Shown: positions 1 to 8,660, counted from the first letter of the stretch. The stretch is 12,911 nucleotides of DNA from Dictyocoela muelleri (GCA_016256075.1 SDVU01000490.1:1-12911); one strand, 5' to 3'. The notes: generated by a model not told the origin, from the sequence alone. Numbers and translations: made by a program.

Positions 1-516
1 ATTTTTTAAAAAAAAAACGCCCGCAGAGAATTTTTTAAAAAATGCGCCCGAGAGTGGGTAAAGGATAACGATCTCTTTTTTATAGGGTTATAATGCCCCA
101 GTAATAAATATTCTACATATCTGAATATAATAAATAATCCATTCCAAAAACCATCTTCTTTATATAACAAAAAATATTATTAAAACAAACACCGTAACGG
201 GAATTATGAAATATTCTTCATTTCTCAATAAAGAACCTTTACTGAAAAACCTTCATAAAAATAAGATTTATTTGCTTCAGAAATTCATGTTTATGGGAAA
301 TTAAGAAAATTCGGATAATTTTAGTGATTAATCGAAGTTTATACTTTTCTATTCTTTTTTTAAAAAAGTTTGACATTCCACATTATTCCCTAGCAACTTC
401 TAATTGCATATTATACCCCCTATAATTTTTTTTTAAAAAAAAAATAAACAAAAAATAGTCAAAATAAGAACTTTTAATTATCATTAAAACGAGATTCCAA
501 TCAATTCTTATACAAT
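1..516. other. AT-rich stretch without a recognisable gene
   Basis: This stretch has no recognisable gene. It carries four T-run/A-run blocks (2-17, 31-42, 355-367, 426-444) like those elsewhere in the window. The only ATG-initiated frame of note is a 32-codon one at 206-304 with no recognisable motif. No tRNA-like A or B box or terminal inverted repeat was seen. Confidence 0.6.
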
Positions 517-762
517 TTGCTCTTGCCATCTATTCAATTAAATAATCAGAGAACTTGTTTTTTTAATTCCTATTTTTTCTTAATTATATTTTTTGCTTAT
601 TCCAATAGGAGAAAGGCAAAACAGGCAATTAAAAGAAGAAATAAGAAGACCTTTAGATCTAAAATATCAATAATATCTATGTTATTAAAGTCCAATAAAG
701 GTATTATCAATTTAGTTATGGGAGTCATAGTATATCTAGCGCTTATAAAATACTTGGGATAG
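517..762 (+). CDS. unrecognised small ORF, basic with a C-terminal hydrophobic segment
   Basis: This frame is open from 478 to a TAG at 760-762. It has no ATG near its start: the 517 position is a TTG, and the first ATG is at 679, leaving only 27 codons. What can be seen is a phenylalanine/isoleucine-rich hydrophobic stretch near residues 15-27, a strongly basic segment at about 30-50 (SNRRKAKQAIKRR is typical), and a hydrophobic segment at about 63-80 that could span a membrane just before the stop. Basic-then-hydrophobic order at a C-terminus fits a small membrane protein, but AT-rich DNA easily yields F/I/K/N-rich peptides. I do not recognise the family. It could be the remains of a host gene or a chance frame. 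Confidence 0.25.
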   Translation: MLLPSIQLNNQRTCFFNSYFFLIIFFAYSNRRKAKQAIKRRNKKTFRSKISIISMLLKSNKGIINLVMGVIVYLALIKYLG

Positions 763-792
763 TTTAAAAATAAATTTTTATTAAATGATTTT

Positions 793-816
793 GGATCAGA
801 TTGGTTTTTTTCCCCG
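793..816 (+). repeat. left TIR of Merlin copy 1
   Basis: The sequence starts GGATCAGATTGG and runs into T7 then CCCC. Read inward it matches the opposite end at about 20 of the first 22 positions. Confidence 0.8.
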
Positions 817-851
817 GTTAATGTATCAGGTTTATTTCCCCTTCCTGTTTT

Positions 852-899
852 AAAAATTAAAATATTTAAAAATTAAAATATTTAAAAATTAAAATATTA
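852..899. repeat. three-copy 16-bp tandem repeat
   Basis: Three units of AAAAATTAAAATATTT start at 852, 868 and 884; the last differs only at its final base. The array lies between the left TIR and the stop codon of the transposase pseudogene, so it probably arose after or during decay of the element. Confidence 0.9.
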
Positions 900-915
900 T
901 AAAAAAGATTGAAAA

Positions 916-1808
916 CTAAAAATATTTAATTAAACCCAATAATTTTAAATACGAGCCAGCTTTGTATGTATCAATAAATAAGAAATTATTGATTAACATT
1001 TGATGCTTCTTACTCATACACCCTCTTTACATCTTAATAAACATTTTAAATTTATTATTAAACGACTAACATTTTGCGTATGTATGCCTGTGATGGAATC
1101 AACGAAGTTATATTTATGGGTTAGCCTATGATGATCTTACCCCAATTCATTCAGACTATTATAGGCTGGCCATTCATCAGTATGAATATCAGATCACTCT
1201 GCCACTACTCTAGTATTATTGGTAATAAAATATCTTAATTCCTATTTGATACAACTTCCGCATACTCTTTCGCTGGAGTAGTGAGGTATCAACCATCGTG
1301 ATTGCCCAAACTTTGTTTTTGGGCGATATACCACGGTGTGCACGAACATTATGAATCAACCTAGTTTCGTCTACCAGAACTATAGAACAAAGTCCACCAA
1401 TTTTTATAGGATTATTTTTAAAATGCTGCCTAATTATCGTCAAAAAAAACTTTCTAAATATTAAACAACATATTTTTACGCTCTAACTTTCTTTTTATAT
1501 TTTTTATTAATATCGATTGGTTTGCATAGATGATATATTACTTTCAAAACAGTAGCCGTGGATTTGAATTTTTTTAAAAAAAACAACCTTCTAAAACAGA
1601 CCTGGTTGATTGATAATTGTAAAAATAATAATTCGGCTTGCACCATGTGAGTTTAACGACGCTCCTTACGTTTTTTTTAGTTGGATAAATTTTTTGCAAT
1701 TTTTACGTCGCACTTCTCTTGCTATAATTTGATTTCTCATAAGAGAATCTAGCAATTCTGAGTTAGTGAGTGTATATAATCGATGTTCGAATTATTCCAT
1801 AGGGTCAT
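916..1808 (-). pseudogene. ISXO2/Merlin-type transposase pseudogene (copy 1)
   Basis: The product would be a DDE transposase of the ISXO2 (IS1595/Merlin) family. Reading on the minus strand, the N-terminal region (about 1650-1808) has the helical and Cys-containing zinc-ribbon remains (RNQIIAREVRRKNCKKF). The longest open piece, 1216-1443, carries IGGLCSIVLVDETRL, with the first catalytic Asp at 1369-1371, followed by AHRGISPKNKVWA. Further on, another frame carries HTDEWPAYNSL with the second catalytic Asp at 1176-1178, then a degraded NFVDSITGIHTQN region. The C-terminus (YLKLLGLIKYF, stop at 916-918) is recognisable. The protein is split over several frames with internal stops, and the Glu expected after the HTQ motif is not visible. 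The start at 1808 is a guess from family length (about 295 codons). Confidence 0.8.
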
Positions 1809-1839
1809 ATTTTTATAATACAGGTTGGGTTTTGCCCCG

Positions 1840-1863
1840 GCGGGAAAAAAAACAACCTGATCC
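1840..1863 (-). repeat. right TIR of Merlin copy 1
   Basis: On the minus strand it begins GGATCAGGTTGT and continues with a T run and CCCG, mirroring the left end at 793-816. Confidence 0.8.
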
Positions 1864-1931
1864 AAAATTTTTATGATTTTTCAGAAAATCACAAATTTTG
1901 TATAAAAGGGGAATTTAAAAAGGGTATTTCG

Positions 1932-2164
1932 TGTAACATAAACATCACAACTTTGTCAAAAATTTAATACTAAAATAAATTTTAATTTTTTATTAAAATT
2001 AAAATTCTATAATTTTAATTAATCAAAAATAAACATAAAAGAAAATAAATTTGTTGAGGGTAAGATGAAGAATGATTAGCCATGATAATGAATACAATTA
2101 AAAAACATTCACGTAAAATATTTACTAATTTCATTAATTTCGGCCATCCACAATATGTGAAACA
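1932..2164 (+). repeat. 5' LTR of the Ty3/Gypsy element
   Basis: It begins TGTAACATAA and ends AACA, giving the usual TG...CA ends. It aligns along its full length with 5675-5906. The most divergent part is a stretch near 2090-2120. Confidence 0.88.
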
Positions 2165-2182
2165 TGGAATCTTGAATTCAAG
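2165..2182 (+). other. probable primer-binding site
   Basis: The sequence TGGAATCTTGAATTC begins directly after the 5' LTR. A TGG start at this place is the normal position for pairing with the 3' CCA of a tRNA primer. Which tRNA it matches was not determined. Confidence 0.5.
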
Positions 2183-2319
2183 TCCTAATGGCCAGAAAAT
2201 ATCCATGGAAATTTAAGCACTAATTAACAACTCGGATATTCAACCAATTAAACATATACAAGTATACTGTAAGATTCAGAAAAAGGACATCCTATAAAAA
2301 GAGATTTACCTCTTTTCGA

Positions 2320-2990
2320 GACACTCTCGTCAGACCTTTTTCAAGGCATACAGACATTTAGGAATACCATAAAACTTACAGATTGGTCTGTTAAAACAAC
2401 TATCCAAGTCTTCAAAACATTGTGCCCTGACGAAATATTAAATATAATCGAATGTAAAAAAGATATTGAAGAAATATTCATTTATATTCTCAAAGCAAAA
2501 TATTCCGAAACCTCTATTCATCGATTGCAACATCATTTACGAATATGAATCTTAACAACTTCCATATTACCTAGGAATACAAATTAACCATAGATGAAAT
2601 ATTAAAGCGAATAAATGTCCACAAATCATACACTCAAAAATAACTCAAAGGGCTCACTGAAGATACATTCCTATTTGGAATAGAAGATTTTGTAATATCA
2701 AAATTCGTTTCTGATGGTATTACTGAGTTTCAGAAAATTTATGAGAGAATGGTAGAGACAGAAAATTTTATAATCAGTAAACATAAAAAAAAACAAGTAA
2801 AACCGAATGAGAGTAAACAACTTAAAAACAAACATAAATGGTGTAGGATTCATAAAACCAGGACACATTCTGACAGTGAATGTGTATCTCGGAATAAAAA
2901 ACCAAGTCTTAAAGATAAAAAAGACAAACTTTCAAACAATTCATTGCCTTACATTTTTGTTAAATCTTCGTTTAAAAACAATTTAAAAAT
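2320..2990 (+). pseudogene. gag region of the Ty3/Gypsy element (fossil)
   Basis: This region encodes capsid/nucleocapsid-like remains. Upstream pieces are rich in charged helices typical of gag. At 2842-2883 there is a Cys/His cluster of the form CX2HX4HX4C inside a lysine-rich context, which is the expected nucleic-acid-binding end of gag. The assignment rests on this motif and on position between the 5' LTR and the protease/RT region. It is broken and not functional. Confidence 0.65.
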
Positions 2991-3330
2991 ACTTATCGAC
3001 AGGGGATTACAGCATCTTTCGCTAACTTAAAAACTTTAGAAAGAGAAAAATGGCAAATATCTTCTTCTGAACCGTCACAGATAATAACTGCAACAGGTGA
3101 AGTTTTTAATCTTATTGCCAAAACGAGTTGTGAAATTAAGATCTCTGGAAATAACTTCACTATTCCAATAACTTTAAAGGTAGTTGAAAATTTAAATGAA
3201 GAAGTAATCTTAGGATCTGATTTCTTATCGAAACATGTTAGCTCAATTAATATGAAAGACATATACATAACCTTATCAAACCATAAAATCATTCTTAATG
3301 ATTATACGACATCAAAAACAATAAGTATAA
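2970..3330 (+). pseudogene. retropepsin-like region (fossil)
   Basis: Between gag and reverse transcriptase, the translation shows an ILID segment followed about 70 codons later by EEVILGSDFL. That hydrophobic-ILG-DFL pattern is typical of the second half of Ty3/Gypsy aspartic proteases. Position and pattern support the call; the frame is broken. Confidence 0.6.
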
Positions 3331-3469
3331 GAGAATACGAAAAAAAAAATTGTAATTTTTCTAATCATCAAATAGAAAATTTAATATGACATTACCAGGA
3401 TTCAATAGATCCCGATAAAACAATTAAAAATATAACCTATAGGATACGAACTTTTAATTCTCAATAGCA

Positions 3470-4330
3470 ATATCTAAACCTTATAGGTGTCCACCTTACC
3501 AAGAAAAACTACTTAGAGGAGAAATTAAAACACTTCTTGACAAAGGAATAATAAAGAGGTCAAAATCAATGTTTGCATCTCCATGTTTTATAAAAGAAAA
3601 AATTGATGGTACCTTAAGATTATTAATTTAATATAGACAGCTCAATAAAATTTATTTACCATGATGAACACTGCTCCCAGATTTATTTGAATCATTTCAT
3701 AAAATATCTACTTCCAAATACTTTTCGAAAATTGATCTCTGAAAAGGGTTTTACCAAATAAAAATTAACAAAAAGGATCAATATAAAATCGCATTTGTAA
3801 CAAATATAGGAAATTTGAATTTAACGAGAGCCCTTTGGGCTCTTAAATGCTCCCAAATTATTCCACTCGGCAATATCTGAAATCCTATACAACATTCTTA
3901 ATGTAACTGTTTTTGTAGACGATATCCTACTCTACACAGAAACAACACAAAAACACTTATGAATATTAAGAACCGTATTAGACGCTCTTTCTAAAAATAA
4001 TGCTCTAATAAATCTTGATAAATCCGTTTTTATGAAAGATAAACTTACTTACTTAGGTTTTGAAATTAGTAATGGTAAATATAAACCTGATATCTCCAAA
4101 ATGGTGAATTTCACCAAATGGGATTTTCCCAAAACAAAACGTCAACTGCAAAAACTGCTGGTGAAAATAAATTGGTATACGAAATTTATTCCTAACATAA
4201 GTGAAAAACTTGGAAAATTGCATGATAAAATAAAAGGCAAAAACAATAAAGTTTTTATAGAAAATGAAGAAATGCATCATGTATATGAAATTTATGACTC
4301 TATAAGAAATCAAATGTGTTTAAACCTCCC
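3470..4330 (+). pseudogene. reverse transcriptase region (fossil)
   Basis: Recognisable Ty3/Gypsy RT pieces occur in order: PYQEKLLRGEIKTLLDKGII and ASPCFIKEKIDGTLRLL near 3490-3630, KYFSKIDL and YQIKINKKDQYKIAFVTN near 3720-3810, and the active-site box FVDDILLY at 3912-3935. The thumb region follows, with LTYLGFEIS near 4043. The domain would copy element RNA into DNA. The coding sequence is broken in several places. Confidence 0.9.
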
Positions 4331-4700
4331 CGATCTAAATAAAAAATTTTATATTCATAGTGATGCAAGCGACTTTGCCATAGGGGCTGTTCTCTCTCAG
4401 GAAAAAGGAGTAGTAGATAGTTACATTAGAAAACTAACATCTAGTTAGTGCAACTACTCGATAGTGGAGAAAGAGATGTTTGCAATCATGATGGCTGTAA
4501 AGAAATGGAAACCCATAATAGGTGTATCAAAAGTAATTATATACACTGACAGTGAAAATTTAATTAATAACTCCACCGACTTTTGCAAAAAAGGTATACA
4601 TATATAAAGCATCTATAGGCGATCTGAACATTGAATACGAACATGTAAAAGGATCTGAAAGTAACGCCGCGGATTTTCTCTCACGTAACACAAATAATGC
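4330..4700 (+). pseudogene. RNase H region (fossil)
   Basis: FYIHSDASDFAIGAVLSQE lies near 4350-4405, the usual start of the Ty3/Gypsy RNase H domain. SNAADFLSR lies near 4661-4688, its usual end. The domain normally removes the RNA strand during reverse transcription. It follows the RT region directly, as expected for the family, and is broken. Confidence 0.85.
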
Positions 4701-4789
4701 ACACGAAGAAAACAAATGTAATAACATACATACAGGAAGAGTAGTAATAGGACACCCTACATTCTATGATTATATTAAAACCTTCCAGA

Positions 4790-5640
4790 TTATCAAAGGT
4801 TACACAGTATTTGTCGCATCTTATTACACATTAAAACAATTCATTAAAATCGATAAAAATAAACGCATTCTCCTAAAAAATCAAATAAAGACTTGCATAT
4901 ATTGCCAAATAAACAAAAAAAATTATTTACGGGGAAATCAAAGGTAACCTATCCACGAACAAACCTCTTGAACATATAAGTAGTGATATTTATGGACCTT
5001 TTGAAGAAAGCCAATACACCCACGAATTTGATAGTAACAATATTTTTGTGATCACATTCACCGACAGGTGTAGTAGATTTCCAAATGTTTTTTTTACAAC
5101 AAAAATAAAATCTGCAGAATTAATAAAGGCTTTTAAAAAAGAATGGATCACCCAATTTAAAATCCCTAGCACAATACTTTCTGATAATAGGAAATGTTAT
5201 GTATCTAATGCAACAAAATCATGCTTCAATTTATTAGGTATTAAAAAAAAAATCACCTCCCCATATAATCCCACAGGCAATTTATTATCAGAACGTATAA
5301 ATGTCCCTATTTAAACATTTTGCGCATTTACAAGTCATTTTCTCTAGACATGATAAAAATAGTTATTGAAAATAGAATTAATGATATCTTCAATACTAGT
5401 ATAAGAGGAATTCCTTCCGAAATAATAAAAAATAAATATTTTTAAAGCAAAAAACATCCCTTCAAAAAAGAACAATAAACCATAAATATGAAACCGTAAA
5501 TCTCATACTCATTAAAAACCAAACAGTGGGTAAACTCGAACCACAATACCGAGGACCGTCCAAAATCATTAGAGTTTCGGATGATTCGCAATGAATTTAT
5601 TTTGAAAAAAGGACGGTAAATTAGACATGAGAAACATAAA
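4790..5640 (+). pseudogene. integrase region (fossil)
   Basis: The zinc-binding end is marked by CIYCQINKK near 4893-4920. The catalytic core is recognisable between about 4980 and 5314, with SSDIYGPF, a DRCSRFPNVFFTTKI segment, PSTILSDN and SPYNPTGN followed by ERIN. A C-terminal module with VGKLEPQYRGPSKIIRV near 5525-5580 resembles the GPY/F domain of Ty3/Gypsy integrases. Integrase downstream of RNase H places the element in Ty3/Gypsy rather than Ty1/Copia. The region is broken. Confidence 0.88.
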
Positions 5641-5653
5641 AGCTATAAAGCCC

Positions 5654-5674
5654 TATTGGGAGAGGAACATGTTT
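5654..5674 (+). other. probable polypurine tract
   Basis: A purine-rich run (GGGAGAGGAACA) sits immediately upstream of the 3' LTR. This is the usual site of plus-strand priming. Confidence 0.6.
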
Positions 5675-5906
5675 TGTAACATAAAAACCACAACTTTGTC
5701 AAAAATTTAATACTAAATTAAATTTTAATTTTTTATTAAAATTAAAATTCTATAATTTTCATTAATCAAAAATAAACATAAAAGAAAATAAATTTGTTGA
5801 GGGTAAGAGTAAGAATGATTAGCCATGATAATGTTTTCAAGTACAACCATTCTCGTAACATATTTACTAATTTCATTAATTTCGGCCATCCACAATATGT
5901 GGAACA
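5675..5906 (+). repeat. 3' LTR of the Ty3/Gypsy element
   Basis: It aligns with 1932-2164 with about 15 differences and a one-base length difference. It starts TGTAACATAA and ends AACA. Similarity stops a few bases after 5906. Confidence 0.88.
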
Positions 5907-6063
5907 TGGCAGATATCTTTCCAGTTTTTAAAAATCTTGAAATGATTTTCGATATAGTATTGCTGTTTTTATCTAATATTTTTTCAATTTCAGAAGTTCT
6001 AAGTCCTTCTAAATGATATTATATAATGTTTTCGTGAATCTCCTGGTAAAAATAATTTTCCAT
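5907..6063 (-). pseudogene. Tc1/mariner-type transposase N-terminus, truncated
   Basis: Reading from an ATG at 6063, the frame gives MENYFYQEIHENII, one TAA stop, then YHLEGLRTSEIEKILDKN and STISKIISRF-like residues ending KTGKIS. The pattern LEGLRTSEIEKIL-x-K-x-x-x-TISKII-x-RF is a helix-turn-helix DNA-binding domain of the kind found at the N-terminus of Tc1/mariner transposases, which bind the TIR. Only about 50 residues remain before the LTR junction; the catalytic domain is absent. A different HTH-bearing recombinase is possible. Confidence 0.6.
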
Positions 6064-6140
6064 TTAAAGTGTATATTTTTTTTTAAATTTTAAATGTGAA
6101 TTTTGCTTGACAAAGTGTAAATTTACTATGAGAAGCCCTG
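5907..6140 (-). mobile_element. truncated Tc1/mariner-like DNA transposon (5' end only)
   Basis: On the minus strand the element begins at 6140 with CAGGGCTTCTCATAG, preceded by a TA dinucleotide (6141-6142), as expected for Tc1/mariner termini and their TA target. About 78 bp further in is the start codon of a helix-turn-helix protein. The element is cut off at 5907 by the 3' LTR of the Ty3/Gypsy element. The missing part is not found upstream of the 5' LTR (1864-1931 shows no match), so the copy is not simply split in two. Confidence 0.6.
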
Positions 6141-6145
6141 TATTT

Positions 6146-7089
6146 TAAAATAGAAAAAATGGGAATAAACAATTTTATTATTTTTTTTTATGCTCAAAAA
6201 TAAACTGTATTAGAAATTCAGACCGTTTTTTTTGAAATACCATTAATCACGCAAAAATATTTTAATAAGTCCCTAAAGTCCTTAAATACACTGAGTATGT
6301 ACTGAAGAATCATTAGGATCTGTAAGTTTAATGAATTATTAATCTACATGTTCTCAAAAAGTGCACTTTCCCTAAAAGCCACGGAATAGGCACGTTACTG
6401 ATCAAAAAAATTGTTATTCAGGGTAATATATTTTCGTGTATAATCCTGACATTGGCCAACGAATTTCTGTTCTGTACAGGTCACATAAACGTTTTTTTTC
6501 ACAAACTTAGTCTATATACCATTGATAATAAGAATGCGTCTCTGCTTATACTTATGCTTGAAGAATAGGCTTTCATCTATTTTGGCTATCTTACTAGATC
6601 CATCTTCTTTGAAAACTCACAGCGTATCACTATAAAGGGCCAAGTATTCACAGATAGCCACAATTAATAAATCAAAATATACAGAAACTATACCTTTATC
6701 AACATTTAATTCATATGCAATATATAAGTAAGATTGTCGGTTATATATTTATACATAATGAAATATAGTACGAATACTTAAACGACAGCCTTGAAAACAC
6801 TACTTTCTTGTAAACTTGTAGAAAAAACACTACTTTCTTGTAAACTTGTAGAAAAAAGACATGTTCTTTTACAAACCCAATTAAATCAATCATCAGCCTT
6901 TTTTCTTTTATTGTATGTCATGTTTGTGTCGTTTTCACATTTTTTATAAATCATTGTATTTTCGATAATATCAATATTTGCTAAAAATAATATTTTGTGT
7001 TTTCAAATCCATAAATTGTTGGTTATGATAGCTTTCTTGGTTTTTCAAAGGCATTTTACATCATACAAAAACATTTTATCTTCTTTCAT
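6146..7089 (-). pseudogene. ISXO2/Merlin-type transposase pseudogene (copy 2)
   Basis: Reading on the minus strand: a zinc-ribbon remnant (KKCENDTNMTYNKRKKADD, then FNWVCKRTC), a linker, AYELNVDKGIVSVYFDLL, then SSKIAKIDESLFFKHKYKQ with the first catalytic Asp at 6575-6577. After that come DQ-stop-RAYSVAFRESALFE, NLTDPNDSSVHTQ and GLIKIFLRD. The C-terminal NNKIVYSHFFYFK lies just before 6146. A stop codon now occupies the place of the catalytic Glu expected after HTQ. There are several other stops and frame changes, plus a 30-bp internal duplication. No TIRs were identified: the C-terminal side runs straight into the mariner-like end at 6140. The start at 7089 is approximate. Confidence 0.8.
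6797..6856. repeat. perfect 30-bp tandem duplication inside the transposase pseudogene
   Basis: Units 6797-6826 and 6827-6856 are identical. The length is a multiple of three, so the duplication repeats ten codons (STSLQESSVF). Its perfection inside an otherwise decayed gene points to a late event. Confidence 0.9.
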
Positions 7090-7249
7090 TTATTTTTTAT
7101 TGCAGGAGTCCTTCCCATGTATGGGTGGCGTAAATTTTTTTTAAAACCGTCCTCTAATCTCAAAACCGTCCTATAACCCGCATTCGCCTTTCAAAGATAT
7201 GTTATTTACAAAAATATGCACATCTATTGTCACAGGCACATGCGATTCT
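7090..7249. other. spacer with a repeated AAAACCGTCCT motif
   Basis: There is no coding signal. The 11-mer AAAACCGTCCT occurs twice, at 7143-7153 and 7163-7173. This stretch may contain the upstream end of the adjacent Merlin-type element, because the reverse strand begins GGACGG here, but no matching opposite end exists to prove it. Confidence 0.4.
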
Positions 7250-7845
7250 AGGCTTGAGGGGTTCCACATGAAAAAAATTTAATTATAAAAAATATTTTTG
7301 TTAACCATTACGATTTTTAAAATTTTTATTTTTATGGGTTGTGGGTAAATTTTTTAAATATTTAATAATAGGGGGAAATGATAATAATGGAGGTAAAATG
7401 TCAAAATCTAAAGAAATGTGAAATTATGTAACAGATGCAGATATAAAAAATATAGTATCACTAAATCAATTATAAAAAAAATATATTACAATAAATTTTA
7501 TTTTTTTTGAATAAAAACATCATCTTCCTTACTTTGTTAAATGCAAATGTATATTAAGATTTAGAATTTCTTTCAAAAAATTTCAAGAATTTTTATTAAA
7601 ATTTTCGGAGTTTAAATTAAAAAATAATTTAAGATTTTTATTTTAAATAAATTCAAAGTTTGATAATTTTAAGTGTATTTTGAAATTTAAATTTAAAATA
7701 TAAATTTTATAGATTTTAAATGTAAATTTTAAATATAAATTTTAAATATAAATTTTAAATATAAATTTTAATATAAATTTTAAATATAAATTTTAAATTT
7801 TTTAATTTTAATGGAGGTTCTCAAGCCTGGAAACTCCTCAAGCCT
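7250..7845. mobile_element. possible non-autonomous element with short TIRs (MITE candidate)
   Basis: AGGCTTGAGGGGTTCC at 7250-7265 is mirrored by 7829-7845, which reads AGGCTTGAGGAGTTTCC on the other strand. A second inner copy of the right-hand motif lies at 7813-7827. The 596 bp between are extremely AT-rich and non-coding, with a 13-bp tandem array near the right end. No target-site duplication was found at either flank, so this may be an inverted pair of a short dispersed motif rather than a true element. Confidence 0.35.
7711..7800. repeat. 13-bp AT-rich tandem repeat array
   Basis: About six imperfect units of TAAATTTTAAATA lie in a row, one of them a base or two shorter. This is a simple minisatellite-like array without coding potential. 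Confidence 0.85.
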
Positions 7846-7968
7846 GTGTCATTTATTAATTCCGGTCAAATAAATAATCAAAATACAAATTTTTCTAAAA
7901 AGTATACAATTCGGCCCCAAAATTATTTAAAAATTGAAAGAGAAAATACAAAAATATTTCACTAATTA

Positions 7969-8105
7969 GATCCAGAAAGCTCTGAAGTTGACACTTTTGG
8001 ATGTAACAATCAAGTATCGAGGTTCGAATTATTTAAAGTTATTTTAATAAATATTCGACGAAAATTATGAGGCAGTCAATAATTATTATGTTATATTTTA
8101 ATTAA
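7969..8105 (+). repeat. tRNA-headed repeat, partial copy (head and start of body)
   Basis: 7969-8031 aligns base for base with the tRNA-like head at 9961-9900 (minus strand): GATCCAGAAAGCTC against GAGCCAGATAGCTC, a shared CAAGTATC-like stretch, and a B-box-like GGTTCGAATT at 8021-8030. The next part (TTTTAATAAATA, then GGCAGTCAATAATTA) resembles the start of the minus-strand body near 9888-9850. The A-box-like part is degraded, so this is a decayed copy, not a working tRNA gene. Confidence 0.5.
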
Positions 8106-8150
8106 TGTACCTTATAGCTAATAAAAACTTGTTCTATATAATAATTATAA

Positions 8151-8580
8151 AGAGCGAAGCGAACAACGCGCCAACAGATGGACATTTTAAAAAAAAGGAA
8201 GTCATGTAAAATAAAAAACCTGATAGTTATAGAGCGCAATGCGCTTAAACATGCAAAAAGCGGATCTCTTAGTGGATATAGTTAAAAAAAGCGAGATTTA
8301 AATCTTTATTTTCAAAATAAAAATTTTAGATCTTATAAAAAGAGCCCCCTGAAACAAACCTTATAAAAAAACATCTATATAAACTTAATAGAAACAAAAT
8401 TGGGGGTCTATAAAAACATTTTTTAAGGAGTTATTTTTATGTAACTAAATATTTATTTTTTTTAAAAAATCCCCCCCCACAAAGCGTTCCGATTGTTACA
8501 TGTCCTGCTTTTTGTATGTTCTACTCTATCGCGCGATAATTAGTTTTTTAATTCCAAACCCCTTTTTATAAAAATGTCTC
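8151..8580. other. non-coding stretch with short palindromes
   Basis: No gene is visible. Perfect or near-perfect palindromes include AGCGCAATGCGCT at 8233-8245, a TTTATTTT-C-AAAATAAA hairpin at 8305-8321, and TATCGCGCGATA at 8527-8538. GAGCGAAGCG at 8152-8161 recurs, inverted, in the two 80-bp direct repeats further on. A T8A6 block at 8456-8469 is followed by a run of eight C. Confidence 0.6.
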
Positions 8581-8660
8581 GGTTTTCGCCTCTTCCACTT
8601 CGCTCCCCTCATAATTTAAACATAAGAGGCACAATTATTGAGTGTTTGTGTACTATCAAT
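8581..8660 (+). repeat. 80-bp direct repeat, left copy
   Basis: It aligns without gaps with 9151-9230, with about 15 mismatches (81% identity). The best-conserved part is ACAATTATTGAGTGTTTG plus TACTATCAAT at the end. It stands 8 bp before the left arm of the long inverted repeat. Confidence 0.85.

Larger units (their letters stand above)
793..1863 (-). mobile_element. Merlin-type (ISXO2-like) DNA transposon, copy 1, decayed
   Basis: This 1071-bp element has both ends visible and contains a minus-strand ISXO2-like transposase pseudogene filling most of it. The ends are inverted repeats beginning GGATCAG, read inward from 793 and, on the other strand, from 1863. The adjacent 8 bp (785-792 and 1864-1871) agree at 6 of 8 positions, a weak match to the 8-9 bp target duplication known for Merlin elements. 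The length is close to that of the second complete copy at 10400-11459, which supports these boundaries. Transposition would be cut-and-paste by a DDE transposase; this copy cannot make one. Confidence 0.8.
1932..5906 (+). mobile_element. Ty3/Gypsy LTR retrotransposon, whole length but broken (fossil)
   Basis: The element is about 3975 bp, bounded by two LTRs of 233 and 232 bp, with a primer-binding region after the 5' LTR and a purine-rich tract before the 3' LTR. The interior shows gag with a zinc-knuckle-like motif, then protease, reverse transcriptase, RNase H and integrase remains in the Ty3/Gypsy order (integrase after RNase H). The coding region is broken in roughly a dozen places, so it is a dead copy. 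The two LTRs differ at about 15 of 232 positions (6-7%), so the insertion is of moderate age rather than recent. The 5 bp flanking each side do not match, so no target duplication is visible. Its 3' side abuts a Tc1/mariner-like fragment that probably was its insertion site. Confidence 0.9.

Noticed and set aside
206-304. 32-codon ATG frame
   Set aside because: Too short, no motif, and of a length expected by chance in such sequence.
1864-1931. Remaining half of the mariner-like element on the left side of the LTR element
   Set aside because: No match to a mariner TIR or catalytic domain could be seen in this 68-bp stretch.
2015-2206. Minus-strand frame in the 5' LTR, with a counterpart at 5725-5907
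   Set aside because: Both lie within the LTRs and are opposite-strand by-products of the repeat; no protein family is recognised.
2993-3292. Minus-strand frame opposite the protease region, and similar ones at 4053-4313 and 4990-5172
   Set aside because: They are antisense to recognisable protease, RT and integrase remains.
5825-6016. Plus-strand frame across the 3' LTR end
   Set aside because: It overlaps the minus-strand helix-turn-helix coding remnant and the LTR; the minus-strand reading is the meaningful one.
7398-7475. Short frame beginning MSKSKE and continuing after a stop with NYVTDADIKNIVSLNQL
   Set aside because: It looks slightly protein-like but has an internal stop, only about 25 codons and no family match; too weak to annotate.
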